Shown in pieces: positions 42,199-52,184 of a stretch of DNA of 64,000 nucleotides; position 1 is the first letter of the stretch; each line of letters starts with the position of its first letter. The notes below the pieces were generated by a model. The model saw nothing but the letters and a program-made list of their open reading frames with translations. It made no database searches and was not told the DNA's origin. The position numbers were made by a program, and so were the translations under genes. Origin of the DNA: Ignavibacteria bacterium (GTDB lineage: Bacteria; Bacteroidota; Ignavibacteria; Tepidaquicellales; Tepidaquicellaceae); the NCBI GenBank assembly GCA_016716125.1, contig JADJWZ010000005.1, positions 186,001 to 250,000 on the forward strand, written 5' to 3'.

Positions 42199-43914
42199 TT
42201 ACTTAATTAATACCATACGTTTCACTTCTCTGAAATTACCAGTGTTAAGTTCATAGAAATAAATCCCGCTGGAGATGTTATATTCAGATGATCTGAATAC
42301 TACATCATAAAATCCAGGCGCATGATATTTGTCGGACAGTAATACTGCAATCGTCTTACCGCTGATGTCATATATTTTCAGTGAAACATTTGCTTCCTGC
42401 GGCAAAGCAAATCTGATCTTTGTTTCAGGATTAAACGGGTTCGGTGAATTCTGATAAAGGTCAAATGTTGACGGCTGTTCGGATGAATTCAATTCCTGAG
42501 TCAGGCAGCTCGCCTGCGCATATCTGAGACGTATCGTGTCGCCGGGTAATGGTCCGAATCCGGAAGCAAGATTAATACCGCCTCCTTGATTTACAGGCCA
42601 GAGATGACAATAACTCATTATTGTGCCGACTCTCGGTCTCAGCTGCGTAAAGCAATTTCCCTCAGCATTGTAACATGAATCAATCGCCCGGTTCACTCCG
42701 CCGCCTACAGGCCAAACGCATGAATGAGTGTGTCTTGATCCTATGCTGTGTCCCATTTCATGTGTGATGACTTGCACCGTCCATGAGAAAGTTGGATACC
42801 CCTGATAATTATTTTCCATATTACTGAATGCAAATCTGCCTGCAGAATCCTGAGCGCTGTAATTACTGCACATTACTCTGATCCAGGCAATTCCTCCCAG
42901 ATTGGCGGTTCTTGTCGAAAGTAAATGAGCGATGTTTCCCTGAAAATTATCGCGTGTATTTCCGCCGAATCTGAGTAAAACAATATATGAATCGTTTAGT
43001 CCGCTGTAAGGATCATTTGCCGTCCATACTCCGACTGACGAAACAACAAAAGGTATTTGTTCATTCTGATAAATTGTCTTTACGTTGTTAAACATCGCAG
43101 TTATAAAATTACCTACGTTCTGTGTGTTGTTGCCGTTGTCCTGATACATTTTAAAATCAGCTTCGAAATATACTTTGATCGGAAGACGGTTCGGATCGTC
43201 TGTTTGATTATTACCGTCTGACACTTCATTTGGAATATAAGGTCTGATGAATTTCTCTTCATAATCCTCAACACCGCATTTGTAACTGTTTATGATATTT
43301 AAATCTGCGTCATTGTAGTATATATAATTTTCTGAGTTTGAATTATCATTGTTTGTGATACTGCCAAGGACATAATTTCCGTTTTCATCGGAAATAATCG
43401 CAACAACCATATTGTCAAAGACGCTTAGCGATGCCAGTGATTTTTCATTTCCTTTAATAATGCCGTTATAGTGAAGACCGTGTTTATAATTCACATACCT
43501 GTCACCGTTTCCGGATTTTTCAAATATTGTAAAATCTTCAGAAACAGGTAGAGAACGTGTAAGTTCAAGTACGGCAAAGTCTCTTTCATTCACAGGGATC
43601 TTAAATTCTATGTTTTCATTTTGTGAAGCGATAAAATTTCTGAGCTGACCAGTGTTTAGTTTCAGTAAAGTAGCTTTATTTACAAAAGAAGATGTGTTGT
43701 CATTCACGCCGGTGTTTTCGGAAAAATCAAAAAGCTTAACGCTGCTGAAATTTTCTGTCTGCCTCTTATCACGAATGACTTCACTTACTTTTTTAATATT
43801 ATTATTAATTGTATTATTCTGGTTAACAACGTTTATTTTATTTTCAGAATATTCAGTACCTGTTAAAAATGAGATCAGCAGAATTGCCAGAGGTAAAAGT
43901 ATTATCTTTTTCAT
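42199..43914 (-). CDS. Exported M12-like zinc metalloprotease with T9SS domain
   Basis: 571 residues: signal peptide, propeptide-like region (about 20-220), then a reprolysin-type protease domain with the zinc site HEMGHSIGSRHTH in HExxHxxGxxH form and a later Met-turn-like IMSYCH. A T9SS sorting domain ends it (NSPNPFNPETKI, GKTIAVLL, SSGIYFYELNT). Such enzymes digest extracellular proteins. A strong AAAGGAG ribosome site precedes the ATG at 43914. The upstream lipocalin-like gene, once its frameshift is repaired, stops 3 bases before this start, which makes the two an operon. Confidence 0.88.
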   Translation of the reverse strand: MKKIILLPLAILLISFLTGTEYSENKINVVNQNNTINNNIKKVSEVIRDKRQTENFSSVKLFDFSENTGVNDNTSSFVNKATLLKLNTGQLRNFIASQNENIEFKIPVNERDFAVLELTRSLPVSEDFTIFEKSGNGDRYVNYKHGLHYNGIIKGNEKSLASLSVFDNMVVAIISDENGNYVLGSITNNDNSNSENYIYYNDADLNIINSYKCGVEDYEEKFIRPYIPNEVSDGNNQTDDPNRLPIKVYFEADFKMYQDNGNNTQNVGNFITAMFNNVKTIYQNEQIPFVVSSVGVWTANDPYSGLNDSYIVLLRFGGNTRDNFQGNIAHLLSTRTANLGGIAWIRVMCSNYSAQDSAGRFAFSNMENNYQGYPTFSWTVQVITHEMGHSIGSRHTHSCVWPVGGGVNRAIDSCYNAEGNCFTQLRPRVGTIMSYCHLWPVNQGGGINLASGFGPLPGDTIRLRYAQASCLTQELNSSEQPSTFDLYQNSPNPFNPETKIRFALPQEANVSLKIYDISGKTIAVLLSDKYHAPGFYDVVFRSSEYNISSGIYFYELNTGNFREVKRMVLIK

Positions 43915-44002
43915 ATTTATCTCCTTTCGTCAGATGAATTAATAAAATCATTTTGAGGCGCGTTGATTATTGGATCAGGTGCAGTAACAACTCTTTGATA
44001 TT

Positions 44003-44383
44003 TCAGATCTCGTTAACATTTGCTCCCGTCAGCAGAAGTTCCTGATTACCGTTGGCAAATTCCACATTATATGAAACTGAAGTTTCAGTATAGGTCAGTA
44101 CATTATTAACAACCTGAAAATTTCTTGTAATAGAATTTGAATTGGGGCATGTAAGCTGCGCCTGTCCGCTTGTCTGAAATACTACTGTTTCGTCAGGACA
44201 TATATCCTGAGCTGCACCGGTTTGCTGAATAAGTTTCCAGTTACCGACTATATCACCCGGGACGTTCGGCGTAATGGAATTTAATGCATCTTCACACTCA
44301 CTGCCGGAGATTGTAAGGAAAAAAATTATGGATACACTTAAAAAAGAAAGAAAACCTTTGTATAGTGATTTGTGTTTATTCAT
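44003..44383 (-). CDS. Lipocalin-like exported protein (3' frameshifted)
   Basis: 126 residues as read. It has a signal peptide with a Cys-bearing end (TISGSECED) and then a lipocalin-like pattern, GDIVGNWKLIQQTGAAQDICPDETVVF. It stops at 44003 just after LLLTGANVNEI. In a third frame the next bases read RDLKYQRVVTAPDP ... SSDERR with a stop at 43917, and adding one C near 44011 joins the two. The complete gene would therefore be about 155 codons, ending 3 bases before the metalloprotease start. Function unknown. Confidence 0.68.
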   Translation of the reverse strand: MNKHKSLYKGFLSFLSVSIIFFLTISGSECEDALNSITPNVPGDIVGNWKLIQQTGAAQDICPDETVVFQTSGQAQLTCPNSNSITRNFQVVNNVLTYTETSVSYNVEFANGNQELLLTGANVNEI

Positions 44384-44563
44384 GGTTTTTTATTTTTTAG
44401 TAATTTATAAATATTAATCTTCAATATCAACAATTAATTAAAAAGCCTGATTAATACTATTAATAAATTGTAAAATATATTAAAATCAAAGTAGATTTTT
44501 AAATTAAAAGACACTATTTTCACCCATCAAATAAACCACTTTATTAATTTAAATCAAAAGGAA

Positions 44564-46720
44564 ATGAAAAAAACACTTTCTTCTTTGTTTGTTGCCGTAT
44601 TATTTCTGGCAATGAGCAATTTTGCGTTATCTCAGGTCAGAGTTATACCAACTCAAACTGATTATCCGGATTTTGTTACAGCTTTTGCAGCTATTCAAGC
44701 CGGTACACACGGCGCTGCACCGACTGCAACCGTTATCGGGAGTTTCTCTCAAACTGCCGGAGCTATTCTAACCAATAATAGCCCCACTGCTATTACAAGC
44801 ATTAATATTTACACAAGCGGTGTGTTTACCGTAACCGGCGCAGTTGGAATGGCCGCTCCCATCATAACTTTCAATGATATAGACAATGCTGTCATTGACG
44901 GAAGTATCGGACAAGCCGGATTAAACAGAGATCTTACTTTTAATCATTTAAATACTGCTTCCGCTTTAATGGGAATAATAAATCTTTCCAACGGATCTTC
45001 CGATAATGTAATGAGATATTGCAATTTGACAACTCTTTCTTTAAACGGCAGAATGATCAATGTCGCACAGACAACGGCTGTTTTCGGTGGAAATGACAAC
45101 AATACAATTGAATATTGTTTTGTTGACGGAGGCTCCAGAGGTATTCAGACTTTCGGTACTGCAGGAATAGCACCAAATGATAACACTATTATAAATAACA
45201 ACATTGTTACAAACGCAGCAACACTCGGAATTTTTATTGGCAGCGAATTGGATGGTGTAACATGTAATTATAACTCTGTTTCAATAAACAGAGGTTTATT
45301 GAATAATGGTGCTACTGCTCTCTTTTACAGAGCGATTGCGATTCAGGCTGGTGGAACTGTTAATGTTATAGGAAATGAAGTTTTCAGCCTGAATAACTCC
45401 ACAGCCGGAAATACTTATCAGTATCAGGGCATTATAACTATTCCTCAGCCTGTTGCGGGAGTAGTTAATTACACTCTTAATCTGATTAATAACTGCGTCA
45501 CTCTAATGGATGATAATTTAACATCAGCATCCATAATTGGAATATATGCAGCGGCGAACGCTACATCGCCTGCTAACACTCAAAATGTTTATAATAATAC
45601 AGTAAGAATTGGCGGAACGGGATTAGTGGTGCCTGCAGGTGCATATTATGCCGGTTTACTTGTTTCAATTACCATTGCCGGATCTACGGTTAATTCTTAT
45701 AACAATATTTCTTCTTATGAAAGAACCGCAAATAATGTTACAAGTTTTGGAATCGCATATGATCTTACATCTTACCCTGCAGCAGGAGTTGCTCTGAATT
45801 CAGATTACAATACTGCAAGTGCGTATGTTAATACATTTGGTTGGGACGGCGGTTATGGAACCACAGTATATCAGAACAGCGGTATTGAATTATATAAAGA
45901 TACCCTTTGCAGTATAGGTATCGAACAGCATACGACTTTTGACAGTTTACTGTTTGCCGGTGCTAATTCTTGTATGTTTGCTGCAGGAACTGTCGGAGGA
46001 AACATGAACGGTATGGTTCTAGCCGCAGTGCCAAATGATATTGACGGAACTGCAAGAAATGCAACGTATCCTTACAGAGGTTGTTATGAAGGAGCAACAT
46101 TAAAGGTATTAACACTTGGTGTTGATCTTGAAGGAGTAACTTCAAATACACCGCAAATCAGTGTCCGATTGCTTCTTGCCTGTGCAGGAGTTGCAACCAG
46201 TGTAGGAGATTTTAATCCTACTACAAATCAAACAGTAGTTACTTATGGTGATGCAATTTCTACAGCAACCGGATATGTGATTGATGTCAGATCTATGAGG
46301 CATATCCAAACATGGAGTGCTTCAACTGTTACATTTACCGGTTCTGCCGGAAGTTACAATTTTACAACTTCGACAAGTCAGGCATTTGGCAGTAATCAGG
46401 CAAGTTCACCTGTAGCATTTTATGGAGGAGACGTAAATCAGGATGGAGTTGTTGATGTTGCGGATTTGACAGCAATAGATAATGATGCATTTAATTTTAT
46501 ATCCGGATGCAGAATCAGAACAGATGTTGACAATAACGAAGTAGTTGATATAGACGATGCATCAATTACTGATAACAATGCATTCAATTTTGTTGGTGCA
46601 GTATCACCTTGCGGACCTGGACCAGCACCGAGTTCTTTAATTTCAAACCAGAACGTAACATTCAAAAATATAAATACATTTGATAAAAATATTTTGAATA
46701 GTACTATCGATACTCCATAA
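44564..46720 (+). CDS. Exported beta-helix protein with dockerin-like module
   Basis: 718 residues. The signal peptide ends SNFALSQ. Residues ~40-480 form a right-handed beta-helix-like region with many short Asn-rich strands (NTIEYCFVDGG, NTIINNNIVTN, YNNTVRIGG), as in PL-type or surface-adhesion helices. A duplicated dockerin-like EF-hand pair lies near 625-680: GDVNQDGVVDVADLTAID and TDVDNNEVVDIDDASITD. The protein ends about 40 residues later with no T9SS sorting domain, unlike the dockerin-like protein at 11697. It may be held on the surface by its dockerin module; no partner is known. Confidence 0.75.
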   Translation: MKKTLSSLFVAVLFLAMSNFALSQVRVIPTQTDYPDFVTAFAAIQAGTHGAAPTATVIGSFSQTAGAILTNNSPTAITSINIYTSGVFTVTGAVGMAAPIITFNDIDNAVIDGSIGQAGLNRDLTFNHLNTASALMGIINLSNGSSDNVMRYCNLTTLSLNGRMINVAQTTAVFGGNDNNTIEYCFVDGGSRGIQTFGTAGIAPNDNTIINNNIVTNAATLGIFIGSELDGVTCNYNSVSINRGLLNNGATALFYRAIAIQAGGTVNVIGNEVFSLNNSTAGNTYQYQGIITIPQPVAGVVNYTLNLINNCVTLMDDNLTSASIIGIYAAANATSPANTQNVYNNTVRIGGTGLVVPAGAYYAGLLVSITIAGSTVNSYNNISSYERTANNVTSFGIAYDLTSYPAAGVALNSDYNTASAYVNTFGWDGGYGTTVYQNSGIELYKDTLCSIGIEQHTTFDSLLFAGANSCMFAAGTVGGNMNGMVLAAVPNDIDGTARNATYPYRGCYEGATLKVLTLGVDLEGVTSNTPQISVRLLLACAGVATSVGDFNPTTNQTVVTYGDAISTATGYVIDVRSMRHIQTWSASTVTFTGSAGSYNFTTSTSQAFGSNQASSPVAFYGGDVNQDGVVDVADLTAIDNDAFNFISGCRIRTDVDNNEVVDIDDASITDNNAFNFVGAVSPCGPGPAPSSLISNQNVTFKNINTFDKNILNSTIDTP

Positions 46721-46741
46721 TCAAAATATTGAATTTAAATT

Positions 46742-46772
46742 ACCCCGGTTGTTCATTCAGCCGGGGTTTTTT
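46742..46772 (+). terminator. Terminator after beta-helix gene
   Basis: ACCCCGG and CCGGGGT pair around a 12-base loop, followed by T6. Clean intrinsic terminator. Confidence 0.85.
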
Positions 46773-46850
46773 ATTTTAAGACGAATTTTGATAATATTAT
46801 TATCTTGATTTTAAAAATTGATATGCAAAGTTTATTTAAAAAAAATTATC

Positions 46851-48704
46851 ATGTCACAAATTAACAAAATAAATTTAATCGCAGTATTACTGATTTCATT
46901 GTCTTTGTATTCTTTTTTTCCGCAGGACGGAAAAGACGGAATAGAAGGATTAAGAAATAACAACATTACTTCTTCGGAGATATATCAGCATATAAAATAT
47001 CTTTCATCTGACGAGCTCGAAGGCAGATTTCCCGGAACGCGGGGCGATATTCTTACTTCAGAATATCTGATAAATGAGTTTAAAAAATATGATCTCAAAC
47101 CATATGGTGAGAACGGATACGTTCAGAATTTTGACGTTTACACACACGTAAGTCTTTCGGGGAATAATTATTTTAAAACTTCATTAGACGGATCAGAAAA
47201 AGAATATATAATTGAAACACAGTTCACGCCGCTTGGATTTTCCGGAAACGGAACGGCTTCCGGACAGATGGTTTTTGCAGGTTACGGTATTTCCGCAGCT
47301 GATCAGAATTACGATGATTTTAAAGATAAAGACGGTAATGAGATTGACATAAAAGGAAAGGTACTTGTAATAATGAAATACTCTCCGGGCGGAAGTGATC
47401 CTCACAGCAATCCATTTGAAAAGTATGAAGCGCTTAGACAGAAGACACAGATCCCGAAAGAGCGTGGTGCGGCGGGAATAATATTTATAAACGGACCGTC
47501 AACAGGTGATGATGATAAACTGACCGGATTAAAATTTGACAGGGTACTTCAGAATGCAGGCATTCCTGTTATTAACTGCAAAAGAGAGATCATTGAAAAT
47601 ATTTTAGCAAAAGACGGTAAAGATCTGAAAAAAATTCAGGATGATATTGATAACAGCAAATCTTCAAATTCTTTTGTAATTAAAAATTCATATGCTTCTT
47701 TTGAAACTAACATTGAGCCTGTAAAAGCGGTTACGGATAATGTGATCGGCTTAATAGAAGGGAATGATCCTGTCTTAAAAAATGAAGTAATTGTAATCGG
47801 CGGTCATAAGGATCATCTCGGATACGGATTATACGGCTCACTCTATTCCGGCAATGATAAGCAGATCCATAACGGCGCAGATGATAACGCGTCAGGAATT
47901 GCTGGAGTGCTTGAGCTTGCGCAGAAATTTTCTTCAGTCAGAAAGGACTTAAAACGGAGTATTCTTTTTATCTGTTTTGGAGCCGAAGAAGCCGGTCTGA
48001 TCGGATCAGCTTACTTTACAAATTCAAAATTATTTGAAGATCTGAATGTAGTTGCAATGATAAATATGGATATGGTTGGGAGACTTTCCGATGACAAACT
48101 GATTATTTACGGAACAGGTACTTCTCCCATTTGGAATGACATGCTTGATAAGTTTAACAGTAATTATAATTTCAACCTGACAAAAACCCCTGACGGATTA
48201 GGTCCTTCCGATCATTCAAGTTTTTATGTTAAAGATGTTCCTTCCCTTCATTTCTTTACAGGTACTCACGGCGAATATCATGCGCCGCCTGATGATGTTG
48301 AAAAAATTAATGCGGAAGGTCAGTTGAGAATTATGGATTATATTTATGATATTGTAAGAGATCTGGATGTTAGCAGTTCAAAACCCGAATTCACGAAAGT
48401 CGTTGTAACGGAAAACAATGAAAAGAGATCGATGGGCAGTGTAAAAATATATGTCGGTACGATCCCGGATTATTCTTATACTGGTGAGGGAATGAAAATC
48501 TCAGGCGTGAAACAGGGAGGTCCTGCGGAAACAGGCGGAATGCAGGCAGGGGATATAATTGTTAAATTCGGAAATACGGAAGTGAAGAATATTTATGATT
48601 ACATGTTTGCAATGGGCGGATTTAAGCCGGGAGATGAAGCTGAAATTACTGTGTTAAGAAATAATGAACCGGTTGTACTTAAAGTAGAAGTGGGAAGCAG
48701 GTAA
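46851..48704 (+). CDS. Exported M28 family peptidase with PDZ domain
   Basis: About 617 residues. Signal peptide (INLIAVLLISLSLYSFFP), then the M28 zinc-peptidase core: GGHKDHLGYG (first His ligand), HNGADDNASG (bridging Asp), GAEEAGLIGS (catalytic Glu region), NMDMVG and LHFFTGTHGEYH (last His). A PA-like domain is inserted between about 110 and 260, and a PDZ domain closes the protein (about 540-615: GGPAETGGMQAGDIIVKFG). Such enzymes are exported aminopeptidases. The frame extends 11 codons to a TTG at 46818, but the ATG at 46851 gives a normal signal peptide. It is convergent with nuoF. Confidence 0.9.
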   Translation: MSQINKINLIAVLLISLSLYSFFPQDGKDGIEGLRNNNITSSEIYQHIKYLSSDELEGRFPGTRGDILTSEYLINEFKKYDLKPYGENGYVQNFDVYTHVSLSGNNYFKTSLDGSEKEYIIETQFTPLGFSGNGTASGQMVFAGYGISAADQNYDDFKDKDGNEIDIKGKVLVIMKYSPGGSDPHSNPFEKYEALRQKTQIPKERGAAGIIFINGPSTGDDDKLTGLKFDRVLQNAGIPVINCKREIIENILAKDGKDLKKIQDDIDNSKSSNSFVIKNSYASFETNIEPVKAVTDNVIGLIEGNDPVLKNEVIVIGGHKDHLGYGLYGSLYSGNDKQIHNGADDNASGIAGVLELAQKFSSVRKDLKRSILFICFGAEEAGLIGSAYFTNSKLFEDLNVVAMINMDMVGRLSDDKLIIYGTGTSPIWNDMLDKFNSNYNFNLTKTPDGLGPSDHSSFYVKDVPSLHFFTGTHGEYHAPPDDVEKINAEGQLRIMDYIYDIVRDLDVSSSKPEFTKVVVTENNEKRSMGSVKIYVGTIPDYSYTGEGMKISGVKQGGPAETGGMQAGDIIVKFGNTEVKNIYDYMFAMGGFKPGDEAEITVLRNNEPVVLKVEVGSR

Positions 48705-48738
48705 AAAATCTGTTTCATGTTTGCGTAAAAGATAAATT

Positions 48739-50136
48739 CTATGAACTGTATCTTTTTAAATTTTCATCAACAGTGATCTCCTGAACTTTACCGATCAGAC
48801 TTTCGACTAAAATATTTTCATTAGTATCAATTGATACATACTCGTCTGATTTTCTGAGTCCGTGCACTTTATTTAAAACGGGCAGTTCGATATTTTCATC
48901 TTTGATCTTTGCTTCAAATTCTTTTCTGAATTTTCTTATAGTCCATTTGACAGGCCATGCGGCAGCGTCACCAAGAGCGCAGATAGTATTGCCTTCGATA
49001 TTTTCAGCAACGGAAATTAAGAGATCAAGATCGGAATGCCTTCCTGTTCCGTCCATTATTCTGTCAAGCACTTTAAGCATCCAGCCGCAGCCTTCTCTGC
49101 ACGGCGTACATTGACCGCATGATTCATGATAATAGAATTTTGTAATTCTCTGAAGTACATGTACAATATCAGTATCCTCATCCATCACTATAATACCTGC
49201 AGTGCCGATAGCTGAGCCGACAGCTTTAAGACTTTCGGCATCCATTTTCATTGTCAGCGATTCTTCTTTTGTAAGCGGAGGCATTGATGAACCGCCGGGG
49301 ATTATCATTTTAAAATCCTTACCGTCTTTGATACCGCCGCAATAATCATTTATAATTGTCATCAGCGGAGTACCTGTCGGTAGTTCATAAACACCGGGCT
49401 TATTGACATGCCCGCTGACTCCGTAGAGCAGAGTGCCCGGATGTTTCGGATCTCCGATCTTACTGAACCATTCGCTGCCTTTGTTAATAATTTCAGAGAT
49501 ATTGGCAAGAGTTTCTATATTATTAATTGTAGTCGGATTTCCCCAAACGCCTACAGATGCCGGAAACGGAGGTTTGACTCTGGGATATCCGCGCTTACCT
49601 TCGAGTGAATTCATCAGCGAAGATTCTTCACCGCAGATATAAGCTCCGGCGCCTTTATGAACATACATCTCTACCGAAAAATCAGATCCTAAAATGTTTT
49701 TACCTATTAATCCTTTTTTATATGCATCAGCTACACATTCTTCCATTATGTTTATCCATTTCCAGTATTCACCTCTGATATAAACATATACAGCCTGAAT
49801 TCCCATTGCATAAGCAGCGATCAAAGAACCTTCAATAAACTGGTGAGGATTTTTTTCAAATATTTCCCTGTCTTTAAAACTTCCCGGCTCGCTTTCGTCG
49901 CCGTTACAGCAAAGGAATTTCGGTTTTTCATTTCCTTTAGGCATAAAGCTCCACTTCATTCCGGTGGAGAAACAAGCTCCGCCTCTTCCGCGCAATCCCG
50001 AATTTTTAACTTCTGCGATAACTTCATCGGGTTTCATTCCTGTAAGAACTTTTTTTAACGCAGAATATCCTCCGTTGGAAATGTAAACATCAATTTTATC
50101 TAAGTCAGGTATATCTTTTAAAATAATTTTTTCCAT
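48739..50136 (-). CDS. nuoF: NADH-quinone oxidoreductase subunit F
   Basis: 465 residues. NuoF binds NADH, FMN and a 4Fe-4S cluster at the tip of the peripheral arm of complex I. NADH/FMN motifs: GLRGRGGACFSTGMKW near 50 and ICGEESSLMNSLEG near 170. The cluster motif is CGQCTPCREGC near 345, with the fourth Cys in ENIEGNTICALGDAAAWP. The ATG at 50136 is preferred over the TTG two codons upstream; it lies 6 bases after nuoE. This is the last nuo gene in the window. Confidence 0.95.
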   Translation of the reverse strand: MEKIILKDIPDLDKIDVYISNGGYSALKKVLTGMKPDEVIAEVKNSGLRGRGGACFSTGMKWSFMPKGNEKPKFLCCNGDESEPGSFKDREIFEKNPHQFIEGSLIAAYAMGIQAVYVYIRGEYWKWINIMEECVADAYKKGLIGKNILGSDFSVEMYVHKGAGAYICGEESSLMNSLEGKRGYPRVKPPFPASVGVWGNPTTINNIETLANISEIINKGSEWFSKIGDPKHPGTLLYGVSGHVNKPGVYELPTGTPLMTIINDYCGGIKDGKDFKMIIPGGSSMPPLTKEESLTMKMDAESLKAVGSAIGTAGIIVMDEDTDIVHVLQRITKFYYHESCGQCTPCREGCGWMLKVLDRIMDGTGRHSDLDLLISVAENIEGNTICALGDAAAWPVKWTIRKFRKEFEAKIKDENIELPVLNKVHGLRKSDEYVSIDTNENILVESLIGKVQEITVDENLKRYSS

Positions 50137-50142
50137 TTTCAA

Positions 50143-50643
50143 TTAATTAGAATTTCTGAGCTTTGCCAGTAGTTCATCTGTTTTTTCGATCGTAAGATTT
50201 TCATGGAATTCTTTATTGTTGATCTGCAGCATGGGAGCTGTAGCGCAGCTGCCGAGACATTCCACTTCTTCAATAGAAAACATTCCGTCCGGAGTAATTT
50301 CTTTATTCTTAATTCCGAGTTTATCTGAAATATGATTAAAAATTTTATAACCGTCGCACAGCATACAGGAAACATTAGTGCATATCTGCAGGTGAAATTT
50401 TCCCATCGGCTTTTTGAAATACATTGAATAGAAAGTAGCGACTCCAAGCACGTGGTCATGCGGAATGCTGAGTAAGTCCCCGACATATCTCATAGCATCG
50501 ACGGAGATCCAGCCGTATTTTTCCTGAATCATCCAGAGAAGCGGCATGACTGCAGCCATTGGTTTGGGATATTTGGAAATATGCATCTTCACAGTCTGCA
50601 TTTCACTTTCATCAAACAGCGGAGTATATTCCTGAGTTTTCAT
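50143..50643 (-). CDS. nuoE: NADH-quinone oxidoreductase subunit E
   Basis: 166 residues. The thioredoxin-like NuoE carries a 2Fe-2S cluster bound by Cys in CTNVSC and CLGSC, spaced as in the family (Cx4C and Cx3C). The N-terminal helices (KYPKPMAAVMPLLWMIQEKYGWIS) also match. It works beside NuoF in electron entry from NADH. It is separated from nuoD by 153 bases containing a small hairpin and followed directly by nuoF. Confidence 0.93.
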   Translation of the reverse strand: MKTQEYTPLFDESEMQTVKMHISKYPKPMAAVMPLLWMIQEKYGWISVDAMRYVGDLLSIPHDHVLGVATFYSMYFKKPMGKFHLQICTNVSCMLCDGYKIFNHISDKLGIKNKEITPDGMFSIEEVECLGSCATAPMLQINNKEFHENLTIEKTDELLAKLRNSN

Positions 50644-50769
50644 AAAAATTTATACTTTGTCAAAAAATATTATTTAAAAAATTCTTTCGGAAATAAAGAT
50701 CGGATTATGCTGTCAGGATTTATTTTATAAAAAACTCTGAACAGTTCGGTATAGTTTTGGTTTTACGTG

Positions 50770-50788
50770 AACGCAATAAAATTGCGTT
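50770..50788 (-). other. Short hairpin between nuoD and nuoE
   Basis: AACGCAAT-AAA-ATTGCGTT, 8 perfect pairs, 9 bases after the nuoD stop. No T run follows. Its size and shape match the hairpin at 40229. It may influence nuoD-nuoE mRNA balance. Confidence 0.5.
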
Positions 50789-50796
50789 TCGCATCC

Positions 50797-52074
50797 CTAC
50801 TTATCCGCTTCGCCCATCACCGGATCCACACTACCGATTATCACCACCGTATCCGAGATCAGACATTCCTTCATCATCGGCGCAAGCGCCTGCAGATTAC
50901 AAAAACTCGGAGACCTTATCTTCATTCTGAATGGATGTCCGCTGCCGTCGCTGATTATATAAAATCCAAGCTCACCTTTTGATGCTTCAATAGCGCAGTA
51001 TGATTCACGCTTCGGAGGATTTACTCCGAAATTTATCAGCATAAAATCATGTATCAGCTCTTCCATCTTTGTATAGACTCTTTCCTTTTTCGGCAGGACT
51101 TTCTTTGACTGTAGCGCATTATGCTGACCTGCCGGAATTTTTTCAACGCACTGCTTTAGAATCTTAACGCACTCTATCATTTCATCAACCCTGACATAAT
51201 ACCTCGCAAGACAGTCGCTTTCTGTATATACCGGAATGTTGAAATCCAGTTTGTCATACACAAGATATGGCTCGTCTCTTCTGAGATCCCTGCTGATTCC
51301 GCATGCTCTTAAAAGAGGTCCCGTCAGTCCGAGATCTATGCAATTTTCTTTTGATAAGTAACCGATGTTTTCACATCTGACAATAAAAATTTTATTTCTT
51401 TCCACCAGCGATCTCATATCATCGAGATTATTTTCAAAATCGTCTATGAATTTTTTAATGCCTGCCAGTGATTCATCCGTAAAATCCTGCGCTACTCCGC
51501 CGACTCTCGTATATGATGTCGTAAATCTCGCTCCGCAGATTACATCATAGAGATCAAGTATTTTTTCTCTTTCCCTGATCGCCCATAAGAAAGGAGTTAC
51601 AGCGCCGACGTCCATCAGTAACGCTCCTACTGCAAGCAGGTGTGACTGAATTCTCGCAAGCTCAGCTATAATAACTCTTATATATTTTCCTCTTTCCGGA
51701 ATTTCAAGATCAATCAATTTCTCAACAGCAAGAGCGTATGCAACATTATTTGCCATCGGGGAAAGATAATCAAGCCGGTCGGTATGCGGAATATACTCAT
51801 GATATGTACATGCTTCTGCAAGTTTTTCATAACCTCGGTGAAGATATCCAAGCTCCGGAATGCATTTCTTAACCGACTCTCCGTCAAGGCTGACAAGTAA
51901 TCTCAGAACTCCGTGAGTTGCAGGATGCTGCGGTCCCATGTTCAGAACCATTTCATTATCAAGAGCATCCGTAAACTGAATACTGAGATCTTCCGATTCC
52001 AGTGCTTCGAGAATTTTTGATTTCTTATTTTTTATTTCGCCGTCCTGCAGTTCCGGCAGTATTGTCTGAGACAT
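50797..52074 (-). CDS. nuoD: NADH-quinone oxidoreductase subunit D
   Basis: 425 residues, the 49-kDa subunit. Signature segments are MVLNMGPQHPATHGVLRL near residue 42, ELGYLHRGYEKLAE near 75 and YCAIEASKGELGFYIISDG near 365. NuoD forms part of the quinone-binding site with NuoB. The start ATG (52074) comes 111 bases after nuoC. The sequence appears intact and full length. Confidence 0.95.
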   Translation of the reverse strand: MSQTILPELQDGEIKNKKSKILEALESEDLSIQFTDALDNEMVLNMGPQHPATHGVLRLLVSLDGESVKKCIPELGYLHRGYEKLAEACTYHEYIPHTDRLDYLSPMANNVAYALAVEKLIDLEIPERGKYIRVIIAELARIQSHLLAVGALLMDVGAVTPFLWAIREREKILDLYDVICGARFTTSYTRVGGVAQDFTDESLAGIKKFIDDFENNLDDMRSLVERNKIFIVRCENIGYLSKENCIDLGLTGPLLRACGISRDLRRDEPYLVYDKLDFNIPVYTESDCLARYYVRVDEMIECVKILKQCVEKIPAGQHNALQSKKVLPKKERVYTKMEELIHDFMLINFGVNPPKRESYCAIEASKGELGFYIISDGSGHPFRMKIRSPSFCNLQALAPMMKECLISDTVVIIGSVDPVMGEADK

Positions 52075-52184
52075 TTAGCTTTGTTGACTTAAAAAATTTA
52101 GTCTATTGAATTAAAATTGATCTGTGAAAATTAAATTCGAAAATATCTTAAATAAATATTTCCAAAACTTATTATCGCTGCGGA

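Noticed and set aside
50139..50486. Minus-strand open frame overlapping nuoE in another frame
   Set aside because: It lies inside nuoE, which has the expected Cys motifs; the alternative frame has no family features.
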